From an uncultured Eubacteriales bacterium (GTDB lineage: Bacteria; Bacillota_A; Clostridia; Oscillospirales; Oscillospiraceae): a stretch of 5,604 nt of DNA. The stretch covers positions 1-5,604 of the forward strand of contig CATJRT010000265.1 in assembly GCA_949742895.1 (NCBI GenBank), in the 5' to 3' direction. Position 1 is the stretch's first letter; each line of letters starts with the position of its first letter. The notes under the pieces are model-generated. The model saw only the letters and a list, made by a program, of their open reading frames with translations. It was not told the DNA's origin and ran no database searches. The position numbers were made by a program, and so were the translations under genes. Positions 1-5,604 of this stretch are shown here, piece after piece.

Positions 1-104
1 CCCTCCTGGGTCACGAAGCCTGGCGCGGGGATCAGGTCTGCGAAGTCCTCCCCTGCCGGCACCAGCTTATACCGGTGGGGATATTCCACAATTCTGTCTT
101 TCAT
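1..104 (-). CDS. N-terminus of a second tail fibre or tail-appendage protein, cut by the window edge
   Basis: The ATG at 104 opens a frame with no stop to the window edge (34 codons). It encodes MKDRIVEYPHRYKLVPAGED, then FADLIPAPGFVTQEG. This resembles the short N-terminal module seen on many Firmicutes phage tail proteins ('KDRv..YP.RykL.pv.g....dl....g.vtqeGTplnk'), usually followed by a fibre or spike body. The start forms an ATGA overlap with the glycosyltransferase stop (101-103). Upstream purine-rich stretches are GAGG at 109-112 (4 bases away) and AAGGGA at 114-119 (9 bases away). Function past the edge cannot be judged. The call is by recalled pattern and position only. Confidence 0.7.
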   Translation of the reverse strand, partial: MKDRIVEYPHRYKLVPAGEDFADLIPAPGFVTQE

Positions 105-865
105 TCAGCCTCATCCCTTCTGTCCATAATCTCCGCCATCTCCGGATTCATCCGCCAGAACCAGCCGTCGTCCCGGGAATAACCTGGGTCGCAGCTTCCC
201 CGGGCCATCTTCTCCCGCCATTCGGCGTAGCTTCGGGTGAAGTAGTGGTCCACCACCAGCTTGTCCCCCGGCAGCTCTCCCGCGCCCTGCCGCACCCGCT
301 CATGGTTTTCGTTCACCACCCACAGGCTGTGCCGCGTGGCGATGGGGCCATGGGCCCCCATGGTCTCCACCCGCGCCGCCCGGACGATGCTCTTGCACTG
401 GGGCATCCCATAGGGGTAGCGGTCCGAGACGCGGGTGAACCGCTCCCGCACCGGCCTGCCGTCGTCCTCCCACAGCCCGTTGGCGTCGTACATCACCCAC
501 TTGGCCAGCACCGCGTCCGCCTCCGGGTAGTCCGCCAGAAAGTCTCCCAGAGCCCGTCCGTCCGCCACCCGCAGGAACTCGTCCGCGTCGATGAACGCCA
601 TCCACCCGGTCTCCCCGCCGAACCGCCGCAGGCAGTCCGCGTAGGCGTCCATCTGGGTGTGCGTCCTGGGCGGCGGGAAGTCCACCACAGTCACCCTGTC
701 CCGGTATTCCGCCGGAATGGATTCCGCCACCGGCACGGCGGAGCCGTTGTCATAGATGTAAAAATGCTCAATCCCAATGCCCGCGTGCCACTCCAGCCAC
801 TCGGGCAGATACCGCCCCTCGTCCTTGATGAGCAGGCACGCCGTCACGCCGTACGTTTCCATCAT
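101..865 (-). CDS. Glycosyltransferase, GT92/Glyco_tranf_2_4-like, in the tail operon
   Basis: A 254-residue, apparently soluble GT-A-fold glycosyltransferase, expected to transfer a sugar from a nucleotide donor in the cytoplasm. Marks in order: an N-terminal strand then KDEGRYLPEWLEWHAGIGIEHFYIYDN (14-40), the classic 'KdE..yl.EWl.yH...G..hf.iYdn' entry; FIDADEF (91-97), with the DxD metal/donor motif D93 and D95; a KWVMYDANG segment (122-130); KSIVRAARV (158-166) followed by H172; and a C-terminal VDHYFTRSYAEWREKMARG (205-223), the 'hY.tkS..ew..K..RG' motif. All usual family elements are present and it is full length. No signal peptide or membrane helix is visible, unlike the membrane-bound GtrB enzymes of serotype-converting phages. 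It starts in overlap with the fibre stop and ends in an ATGA overlap with another fibre-like gene. Donor and acceptor are unknown; the fibre itself or a host surface polymer are both possible. Confidence 0.87.
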   Translation of the reverse strand: MMETYGVTACLLIKDEGRYLPEWLEWHAGIGIEHFYIYDNGSAVPVAESIPAEYRDRVTVVDFPPPRTHTQMDAYADCLRRFGGETGWMAFIDADEFLRVADGRALGDFLADYPEADAVLAKWVMYDANGLWEDDGRPVRERFTRVSDRYPYGMPQCKSIVRAARVETMGAHGPIATRHSLWVVNENHERVRQGAGELPGDKLVVDHYFTRSYAEWREKMARGSCDPGYSRDDGWFWRMNPEMAEIMDRRDEAE

Positions 866-2373
866 GCCACCTCCAGTGTTATGGCGACGCTGTCACGCCG
901 GCTGTAAGGATCGTAGTAGTTCCTGACGAATTTGAACGATGCGCCCGCCCCTGTCGTCCCCACGTCGAAGGTGTATACGCCCTTCGCGTCCAGATTCCCG
1001 GGCCAGGCCGTGCTTTCGATCACGAGGTAGGGGAACGACGAGCCGGACAGGCCGTTGAACGCGTAGTAGGGCGGCGGAACCAGCCTGATCCGCAGCTCCC
1101 CGCCGAAAGGGATCGTTCCTGTGTATGAAAGCAACGCGTTGTATACGCTTGTCCCGGCGTTCCAGTTGGTCAAGGGCACGTTGATCTCCCTGCTGGCCCC
1201 TGCCGTCAAGTCCGTGATGATGATCCGCGCGAACCTGTCCAGGTTCGCCTCCACCATGTCCCTGATCTTCGCGTCCACATATTCCTTGTTGGCGGCGTGG
1301 CCTTCCTGTGTCGGGGGAGGCACCGTCAGCGGACCGGGCACGGTCCGCATCAGCGCGTCCTCCACCGTTTCCGGCGCAAACACGACTTCCTCCTTGTAGC
1401 CCAGCACATACAGCGTCAGGCTGATGTCGAACAATGCGTCGTAGGTTTTCTGAAGCGACACCGGACACGAATCGATCCCGTTCCACTTCACCACGGACGA
1501 ATACGATTCGCCTGTGCGGCGAAAAGAAAGTAGTGCCGCGTCGTCCGCCCTGCGGAGCTGTTCCTGCACAGCCTCCGGGATCTGTAATTGCAGACCCGAA
1601 CGAAGCAATGATTGTTCCATCGTGGGTTGGATTGTCCAGGACGACATACGTGCGTTGTAATACCCGTCAGCCCTATGGAACTGCAGCGGACAGGACAGTG
1701 TGCCGGGGCCTGGGCGGCTGTCAAACGTAGCAATGAGCGCCCCGGAGAAGTCCCCCGGCAGTCCAGCCTCCACCGTGTCCGTCACGCTCAGCGCGGCCTT
1801 TGCCGCCTCGCTCAGTTTCATTTGATCCGCGCTGCTGCCGCGTTTCGCCAGTTCAAGCGCCTCGGCTGCGGTCAGATTCACCATCCGCACGGCATTTGCC
1901 GTGGCCGCCTCGGTGGTGCTGGGGCTGCCAGTGCTGTTGTTCAGCTTCGTCACGCCGTAGTAGCTCGTGCTGGCGATGCTCCCGTTCTCCATGATCCAGT
2001 TCGTGCCGTCATAGACCAGCAGAAGCACGGCCCCAGAGGTCCACATATAGGCCATACTGCCGGTGGTCCCGTACTTTTTGATGGACTTTGCCCCTGTCCC
2101 GTTGACGTTGAGGGTGGGGCTTGCGGCCGTGTTGGCGTTGGTGAACTTCACCAGCGCCGCCGCCCCGGTTTTCAGGGTAAACCCCTCGCAGGCAGCAACC
2201 TTGGCCGTTGTGGAGCCAGCCGTGGCGCAGGTAGCGTAATAAGGCCCGCCGCCCCTGGCCCCGCCCAACTGTTCGGCCAGTGCGTTTACCTCCCGGATGC
2301 GCCTGTTGAAGTTCTCCATTGAGGGGGCTTCGTCTGCGTTAAATGGCGTAACAAAGCTCAATTCCTCTGCCAT
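862..2373 (-). CDS. Phage tail fibre protein, mosaic
   Basis: A 503-residue tail fibre, presumably a trimer attached to the baseplate that recognises the host surface. Domains seen: an N-terminal attachment segment (1-45). Then a Ser/Thr-rich beta domain (46-130) containing YYATCATAGSTTAKV, VKFTNANTAASPTLNVNGTG (75-94) and VYDGTNW (120-126), a unit I recognise from many Clostridia tail proteins. Then a collar-like repeat, YYGVTKLNNSTGSPSTTEAA (138-157). A middle part (about 165-350) that I do not recognise follows, then the fibre hinge motif HAANKEYVDAKI (359-370). The C-terminal region (about 385-503) is probably the receptor-binding tip. An in-frame ATG at 2388 would add five residues but lacks a Shine-Dalgarno. 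Base composition inside the gene is lower in GC than in the baseplate genes, consistent with exchange. It resembles XkdV by position only. Confidence 0.85.
   Translation of the reverse strand: MAEELSFVTPFNADEAPSMENFNRRIREVNALAEQLGGARGGGPYYATCATAGSTTAKVAACEGFTLKTGAAALVKFTNANTAASPTLNVNGTGAKSIKKYGTTGSMAYMWTSGAVLLLVYDGTNWIMENGSIASTSYYGVTKLNNSTGSPSTTEAATANAVRMVNLTAAEALELAKRGSSADQMKLSEAAKAALSVTDTVEAGLPGDFSGALIATFDSRPGPGTLSCPLQFHRADGYYNARMSSWTIQPTMEQSLLRSGLQLQIPEAVQEQLRRADDAALLSFRRTGESYSSVVKWNGIDSCPVSLQKTYDALFDISLTLYVLGYKEEVVFAPETVEDALMRTVPGPLTVPPPTQEGHAANKEYVDAKIRDMVEANLDRFARIIITDLTAGASREINVPLTNWNAGTSVYNALLSYTGTIPFGGELRIRLVPPPYYAFNGLSGSSFPYLVIESTAWPGNLDAKGVYTFDVGTTGAGASFKFVRNYYDPYSRRDSVAITLEVA
867..874 (-). 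promoter_or_regulatory. Ribosome binding site of the glycosyltransferase
   Basis: GGAGGTGG on the minus strand lies just before two tandem ATGs (865 and 862). Counted from the GGAGG core (870-874), the spacing is 4 bases to the first ATG and 7 to the second. The second ATG at 862 is therefore the better-spaced start, though the protein differs by only one Met. The site lies within the last codons of the fibre gene. Confidence 0.75.
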
Positions 2374-2377
2374 ACGA

Positions 2378-3010
2378 TCATCTCCCATAAAGTAATGAAA
2401 ACCATGTCTCCTGCGCCCAGTCCGCCCAGCTTAGTCCCAATGCGTCCAGCTCCGCCCAGGTGAGCGCCGCAACGCCCCCTTCCGTGGGCAGGCCCCGCGC
2501 CCCGCAAAACGTTGTGGCATTCCCGCAGCGCCGGAAGGACCTGGCCGCGTGCGCCTCCATATGGACCGTCACCCGGAGCTCCAGGTGCGCGGGCAGGCGC
2601 TGCGCCAGGTGCTCCAGCAGCCGGGGCAGCCCCGCGCCGGGCACATAGTCCGCCGGAACGTCCAGCTCCACCCGGTACGCGTGAAAGACCTCCGTCACCG
2701 CCGCGTCCACACCCAGGAAGGCCCTTGCCTCCTCCCGCACCGCCTGAACCGTGGCGGGCCCCTGCCCCTGGAGCCTGGCCGCGATCTGCCTGCGGCGCAG
2801 CTCCGGAGCCAGCCCCGACGCGCCCTCCACGCCCAGCGCCCGCTCCCAGTAGTCCAGCCCCCAGCTGGCGCAGGCCGGGTCGAGCTGGGCCAGCAGGCTG
2901 TCCCGCGCGGCCCAAATGCCCTCGGCCTCGGGCTGGAGCGCGTTCTGGAGGGCGGCGGCCTCGGGGCTGTTCCGGTAGCCCTCCGGCAGGTATTCCAGCA
3001 GCTCCCTCAT
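2378..3010 (-). CDS. xkdU: DUF2313/YmfQ-family tail protein (XkdU-like)
   Basis: A 210-residue protein of the DUF2313 (YmfQ/XkdU) family, the conserved gene between baseplate J and the fibres. It corresponds roughly to P2 gpI and may link baseplate wedge to fibre. Visible marks: the N-terminal LLEYLPEGYRNSPEAAALQNALQPEAE (4-30); LAQLDPACASWGLDYWERALG (40-60), with the W..D.WE..lG pattern; ELRRRQIAARLQGQGPAT (70-87); and a YRVELDVPA strand (112-120). The C-terminus carries two imperfect copies of a tryptophan motif, LTWAELDALG and LSWADWAQET (183-202), a tail seen in several Firmicutes relatives. The start is ATG at 3010, in an ATGA overlap with the J stop. Only a weak GGTGA lies 7 bases upstream, so coupling to J translation is likely. 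The stop is TGA at 2378-2380, just upstream of the fibre start. Confidence 0.86.
   Translation of the reverse strand: MRELLEYLPEGYRNSPEAAALQNALQPEAEGIWAARDSLLAQLDPACASWGLDYWERALGVEGASGLAPELRRRQIAARLQGQGPATVQAVREEARAFLGVDAAVTEVFHAYRVELDVPADYVPGAGLPRLLEHLAQRLPAHLELRVTVHMEAHAARSFRRCGNATTFCGARGLPTEGGVAALTWAELDALGLSWADWAQETWFSLLYGR
2382..2386 (-). promoter_or_regulatory. Ribosome binding site that decides the fibre start
   Basis: GGGAG on the minus strand lies 8 bases before the ATG at 2373. The upstream in-frame ATG at 2388 has no purine-rich site before it; the bases there are pyrimidine-rich. The fibre therefore most likely starts at 2373. The site lies inside the last codons of the XkdU-like gene. 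Confidence 0.65.
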
Positions 3011-4056
3011 GCCAGCGTCACCGTCCCCGTCACTGGCACGCAGTCCCCGTCCAGCGTCAGGTTTTCCGCCGCGCCGTTGAGGGTGAGCCCGCTGTAGTCC
3101 GTCACGCCGTCCACCGACAGCAGCAGCGCCCCCACCCGGCTGATGCGGACCGTGTGCGATTCAAAGGCGGCCTGCGCCAGGTATTCGTCCAGCAGTCCGG
3201 TAAAGGCCTGCGCCGCCCCGTCCGGGGACGCTCCGGCGGACAGCTCCGTCCGGGCGTATACGTCCACCTGCTCCGCCCGGGCGGACGCCACCGTGACCTG
3301 CGCCCCCACAGGCCTGCGCTGCTCGATGTACGCGGCGCAGGCGTCCGCCACCGCCTGGCTCACCGGCCTGCGGTCATAGCCCGCCAGGAGCACCCGTACG
3401 GTGCCGGGGCCGTTCCACAGCGGCGTGACCCGTACCGCCCCCACCCCGTCCACGCTCAGCGCCCATTCCCGGTAGTGGTCCCGGTTCCCGCTGGCTGCGG
3501 GCCGCCTGCGGCGCTGCTCCAGGCGGGCGAACAGCGCCGCGTCGTCCTCCGGGTCGGCCCCGCCCTGGGCCGCGCCGCACGCAAACCGCTCCAGCCCCGG
3601 CACGGTGCGCAGAATCCGGCTGATTTCCCCGGCGGGCACGTCGTACCGCCCGCCCGCCTGGGCCGCCCGGAGCGTCCCCTGGGCAGCGCCGTCCCGTATG
3701 ACGGCCTCCCCGGTGAGCTGGAATTCCAGCCCGTCCCCGGTAAAAAAGGCGGTCCCGGCGGGAATGACCGTTCCGTCCGCGCCAAAAAGCTGGATTTCTG
3801 CGGCGGAGCAGGTCCCCTCCCGGCGCTCCAGGCCGAACAGCGCGGCGTGGGCGTCCAGGTATTTCCCGCTGTTTGCGTTGACATAGAACGCGTCCACCAG
3901 CTCGTCCAGGGTCATCAGCGTCCGCCAGATTTCAAAGGCGATGGGCGCGGCCATGTCGTAGGCGAAGGAGCCCTCCCGCGTCTGCAGGTCCGTCTCCATC
4001 CGGCTGAGGATGCGCTCCAGCACAGCCTCCGGCGTCAGCCCCTCAAAAATCGGCAT
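3007..4056 (-). CDS. xkdT: Baseplate J family protein (XkdT-like)
   Basis: A 349-residue baseplate wedge protein of the Baseplate_J family (P2 gpJ, T4 gp6-like role, PBSX XkdT). It forms the ring that surrounds the hub and changes shape on contraction. Layout: an N-terminal helical segment (1-58) with SFAYDMAAPIAFEIWR (30-45), followed by SGKYLDAHAALFGLERREG (63-81), the family's 'yLd..a...Gl.R..a' motif. Then come beta-rich repeats with GADGTVIPAGTAFFTGDG (92-109) and the core GGADPEDDAALFARL (165-179). The strongest mark is SGNRDHYREWALSVDGVGAVRVTPLWNGPGTVRVLL (189-224), with WNGPGTV as the signature. The C-terminal half ends in a strand-rich tail. Full length for the family. The start is ATG at 4056 with a strong Shine-Dalgarno; the stop overlaps the next gene as ATGA. 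There are no signs of damage. Confidence 0.93.
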   Translation of the reverse strand: MPIFEGLTPEAVLERILSRMETDLQTREGSFAYDMAAPIAFEIWRTLMTLDELVDAFYVNANSGKYLDAHAALFGLERREGTCSAAEIQLFGADGTVIPAGTAFFTGDGLEFQLTGEAVIRDGAAQGTLRAAQAGGRYDVPAGEISRILRTVPGLERFACGAAQGGADPEDDAALFARLEQRRRRPAASGNRDHYREWALSVDGVGAVRVTPLWNGPGTVRVLLAGYDRRPVSQAVADACAAYIEQRRPVGAQVTVASARAEQVDVYARTELSAGASPDGAAQAFTGLLDEYLAQAAFESHTVRISRVGALLLSVDGVTDYSGLTLNGAAENLTLDGDCVPVTGTVTLA

Positions 4057-4471
4057 GGCATTGCACCTCCCCGTATACTGTAACCGCTGTTCCGGCCACG
4101 GCCAGCCCCGCGTCCCCGAACGCCACCGATATGTCCCGCACCGCCCTGACGTAAGGGCTGGCCAGCAGGCACTCCTCCAGATACCGGGGGGCCTCGGCGG
4201 TTTTCACCGCGTCGCTGTACCCCTGGCCGGTGAGGGACTCCAGGCCGGAGCCGTAGGCCCGGGAGTAGATTTCGTAGCGGCAGCGCCGGGTATGCAGCGC
4301 CTTCCAAATCCAGACCTTGACGGCCTCCCTGCCCGTGACGGTCTCCAGCCGCCCGTTTTTGAACACCGGGACGTCCCGTTCAAAGTCCCAGGCCGCCTCT
4401 TTGCACAGGGGCAGCGCCTGGTTCTGTCCTTCTCCGGAAGCCTGCGGGTCGATTATGGGAAATATGTTCAT
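4043..4471 (-). CDS. xkdS: DUF2634 family baseplate wedge protein (XkdS-like, gp25-like role)
   Basis: This 142-residue protein matches the XkdS/DUF2634 pattern. The group is regarded as the Gram-positive counterpart of the T4 gp25/gpW-type wedge protein, which helps nucleate the sheath at the baseplate. Visible marks: an N-terminal MNIFPIIDP; then WDFERDVPVFKNGRL (28-42), where the DF..D.pvf..G pattern is typical; then REAVKVWIWKALHTRRCRYEIYSRAYGSGLESL (48-80), the conserved core with W54, W56, R63, Y66, I68, Y69 and G74; then a C-terminal strand region (109-142). The start is ATG at 4471, in an ATGA overlap with the DUF2577 stop; an AAGGTGG lies about 10 bases upstream. The end overlaps the baseplate J gene by 14 bases. 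Synteny on both sides supports the call. Confidence 0.86.
   Translation of the reverse strand: MNIFPIIDPQASGEGQNQALPLCKEAAWDFERDVPVFKNGRLETVTGREAVKVWIWKALHTRRCRYEIYSRAYGSGLESLTGQGYSDAVKTAEAPRYLEECLLASPYVRAVRDISVAFGDAGLAVAGTAVTVYGEVQCHADF
4064..4072 (-). promoter_or_regulatory. Ribosome binding site of the baseplate J gene
   Basis: GGGGAGGTG on the minus strand ends 7 bases before the ATG at 4056. It lies inside the 3' end of the upstream DUF2634 gene. It selects the ATG at 4056 over the out-of-frame ATG at 4061. Confidence 0.8.
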
Positions 4472-4728
4472 ACGGCGTGCGCCACCTTCATCACAATGTA
4501 GTAGATCTGGTCGTCCTGGGTGAGCAGCAGCACCTCGTCCCCCGCCGCCAGCTCCTGCGCCAGTCCGGCGGCGGGCCGCAGGGCGGAAGGCGGCTGGACT
4601 GTGCCCGCCACCTGCACCGCCAGCGGGGCGGCGCAGGCCACCCGGCCCAGGCGCAGCCCCACCGGCGCGTCTCCCGCCCCCTGCTCCCGCATCAGGGCCA
4701 CCAGCGCGGTATATGGATCTCCATCCAT
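4468..4728 (-). CDS. xkdR: DUF2577 family phage tail protein (XkdR-like)
   Basis: A small (86 residue) protein of the DUF2577 type, found next to the hub gene in PBSX-like contractile tails. Its exact structural role is not firmly known; it is probably a small hub or baseplate component. Supporting sequence: an N-terminal helix ending in LVALMREQG (9-17), an APVGLRLGRV segment (21-30), and the C-terminal GDEVLLLTQDDQIYYIVMKV (63-82). That last segment is the beta hairpin I associate with this family. The ATG at 4728 is preceded by AGGAGG at 7 bases. The TGA overlaps the ATG of the next gene as ATGA (4468-4471). At 86 residues it is somewhat shorter than many homologues, mainly in the middle (about 40-60), where an alanine- and proline-rich stretch is present. 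No signal peptide or membrane segment is visible. Confidence 0.8.
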   Translation of the reverse strand: MDGDPYTALVALMREQGAGDAPVGLRLGRVACAAPLAVQVAGTVQPPSALRPAAGLAQELAAGDEVLLLTQDDQIYYIVMKVAHAV

Positions 4729-4735
4729 GGCAATG

Positions 4736-4741
4736 CCTCCT
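4736..4741 (-). promoter_or_regulatory. Ribosome binding site of the DUF2577 gene
   Basis: A perfect AGGAGG on the minus strand lies 7 bases before the ATG at 4728. It overlaps the TAG stop of the upstream hub gene (4740-4742), so ribosomes ending on that gene sit directly on this site. It fixes the start of the small downstream protein. Confidence 0.85.
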
Positions 4742-5604
4742 ATTTTTCGTTCCCTGCCGTCTGGCTGTCCATCACGGCCTCCAGCGACAGGGTGAGCTTG
4801 GTCCGGTATACGCCCCGTGTCCAGGTATGGGCGTCGGAGAGGATCCAGAACAGCCCCTGCGTCCCCGTCACCGGCTCCTCTACCACCACCGTGCTCCCCG
4901 TCACCAGCCTCACGTCCCCCAGGGCCGTGAGTGTGATGGTGGTTTTCAGTCCGTTTTCCTTCAAAAGCTGCCCGGCATGGCCATCCGGGTCGTCGTAGGC
5001 CCCGGCCCGGATGGCCGTCTGCATCAGCCCGTACAGCGCCGCCGCCTGGTCGTCCTGCCGTGTGCGCAGCAGCCTGCCCCCGTCGTCATAGATGGCCACG
5101 CTGTTGGTCATGGCGCTGGCGCTCTCCTTTGTGACAAAACCCAGCAGGTTGGAACCGGGCCGCAGCGCCACGGACGCGCTGCTCTGCGCCGCCTCCGCAA
5201 CCTCCAGCTCCGCCCCCCGGAACCGGAGGTGGTATTTCTTCCCCGTGCGGTCTGCGGCCAGGCTGTAGAGGGTCATGATGAGCTTATACAGCGGCACGCC
5301 CACGAAATTCCGGGTGACGGGCACGCCTGTGGCGGCCAGCGTCCCGGTGCGGATGCCGAACTGCCTGCACAGGGAGGCGGCTGCCGCCTCCGGCGTCTGC
5401 CCGTCCACCCGCAGGAAGGCGCTGTTCCGGGTGAGGTACAGCCCCCGGTCGTAGGCGGTTACGTCGATGGTGTTCCCCAGGCTGTCCCGCGTGCGCTCCA
5501 GGGCAAAGGCGTCCATGAGCAGGCTGTCCCCGCTCCAGAGCTGCACCGAGCCGCCCAGGGCGGTGGGGACCCGGGGCAGGCGGTTGTCGTCCTGCGACAC
5601 GGCG
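4740..5604 (-). CDS. xkdQ: XkdQ-like phage tail hub protein, 5'-truncated by the window edge
   Basis: This is a tail-tip hub protein of the XkdQ (YqbQ) type, which is thought to form the gp27-like ring connecting tail tube and baseplate. The visible part is about 287 residues. Family-like stretches, counted from the GTG at 5600, are TIDVTAYDRGLYLTRN (44-59), the TPEAAAASLCRQFGI segment (69-83), the NFVGVPLYKLIMTLYSLAADRTGKKY block (about 98-123) and a C-terminal GLFWILSDAHTW (249-260). The frame is open through 5604. The GTG at 5600 is unlikely to be the real start, because family members are around 320 to 330 residues and normally have some 40 to 50 more residues before the DDNRLPR-type segment. 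The stop is TAG at 4740-4742, and the Shine-Dalgarno of the next gene overlaps it. First in the visible operon. The family call rests on recalled motifs, not a search. Confidence 0.85.
   Translation of the reverse strand, partial: AVSQDDNRLPRVPTALGGSVQLWSGDSLLMDAFALERTRDSLGNTIDVTAYDRGLYLTRNSAFLRVDGQTPEAAAASLCRQFGIRTGTLAATGVPVTRNFVGVPLYKLIMTLYSLAADRTGKKYHLRFRGAELEVAEAAQSSASVALRPGSNLLGFVTKESASAMTNSVAIYDDGGRLLRTRQDDQAAALYGLMQTAIRAGAYDDPDGHAGQLLKENGLKTTITLTALGDVRLVTGSTVVVEEPVTGTQGLFWILSDAHTWTRGVYRTKLTLSLEAVMDSQTAGNEK

Noticed and set aside
342..361. Near-palindrome around ATGGGGCC and GGCCCCCAT in the glycosyltransferase
   Set aside because: Imperfect, no T-tract, and fully explained by Met-Gly-Ala-His-Gly-Pro codons of the enzyme.
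245..907. Plus-strand open frame (220 codons) opposite the glycosyltransferase
   Set aside because: Same GC-driven antisense effect; His/Pro/Arg/Val-rich with no motif, while the minus strand holds a complete enzyme with all family motifs.
1329..1348. Perfect 7-base inverted repeat (GCGGACC, loop of 6, GGTCCGC) inside the fibre gene
   Set aside because: No T-tract follows on either strand and it codes for the Pro-rich stretch before the hinge; likely a chance effect of GC-rich codons rather than a terminator.
1612..2322. Plus-strand open frame (236 codons) opposite the fibre
   Set aside because: Low-complexity antisense translation with no recognisable domain; the minus-strand fibre has clear tail motifs throughout this interval.
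2386..2388. Upstream ATG for the fibre (508-residue version)
   Set aside because: No purine-rich site before it, whereas GGGAG lies 8 bases before the ATG at 2373.
2512..4083. Long plus-strand open frame (523 codons) opposite the J and XkdU-like genes
   Set aside because: It is a mirror of GC-rich minus-strand codons: rich in Pro, Arg, Ala and Gly with no recognisable domain, and it lies over two well-recognised genes.
5598..5600. GTG as the start of the hub gene
   Set aside because: The frame stays open to the window edge, no Shine-Dalgarno can be assessed in the 4 remaining bases, and the family normally has an extra N-terminal segment of about 40-50 residues.
1..5604. Diversity-generating retroelement, CRISPR array, tRNA or insertion sequence
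   Set aside because: No template/variable repeat pair, reverse transcriptase, regular direct repeats, tRNA fold or transposase motif was seen by eye on either strand.

Overview
The window is a stretch of contractile-tail (myovirus, PBSX/XkdQ-U type) structural genes from a phage or prophage of a Gram-positive bacterium, read entirely on the minus strand. It is very GC-rich, with G or C in most third codon positions. The protein sequences look like the tail modules of high-GC gut Clostridia (Oscillospiraceae-like hosts such as Flavonifractor or its relatives). That host guess is an inference from composition and protein style; no host gene is present.

In transcription order, from the right edge to the left, the genes are: (1) the C-terminal part of an XkdQ-like tail hub protein, cut by the window edge; (2) a small DUF2577/XkdR-like protein; (3) a DUF2634/XkdS-like baseplate wedge protein with a gp25-like role; (4) a baseplate J/XkdT-like wedge protein; (5) a DUF2313/XkdU (YmfQ)-like protein; (6) a 503-residue mosaic tail fibre; (7) a soluble glycosyltransferase of the GT92/Glyco_tranf_2_4 type; (8) the first 34 codons of what looks like a second fibre or tail-appendage protein, cut by the left edge. 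The order Q-R-S-T-U-fibre is the same as in the Bacillus PBSX late operon.

Coding density is essentially complete. The largest gap between genes is 11 bases, and four junctions are 4-base ATGA overlaps (a 1-base TGATG at the glycosyltransferase if its second ATG is used). I see no internal promoter, terminator, RNA gene, insertion sequence or CRISPR array. The genes are therefore probably one polycistronic late transcript with translational coupling. Genes 1 to 5 would build the hub and baseplate at the tail tip, and gene 6 and probably gene 8 would supply the receptor-binding fibres.

The most notable element is the glycosyltransferase, inserted without any gap between two fibre-type genes. 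It has its own strong Shine-Dalgarno site but no separate transcription signals. This fits a role in modifying the fibre or another surface glycan as part of tail maturation, although the sequence does not show the substrate. The rest of the window is a conventional tail module.
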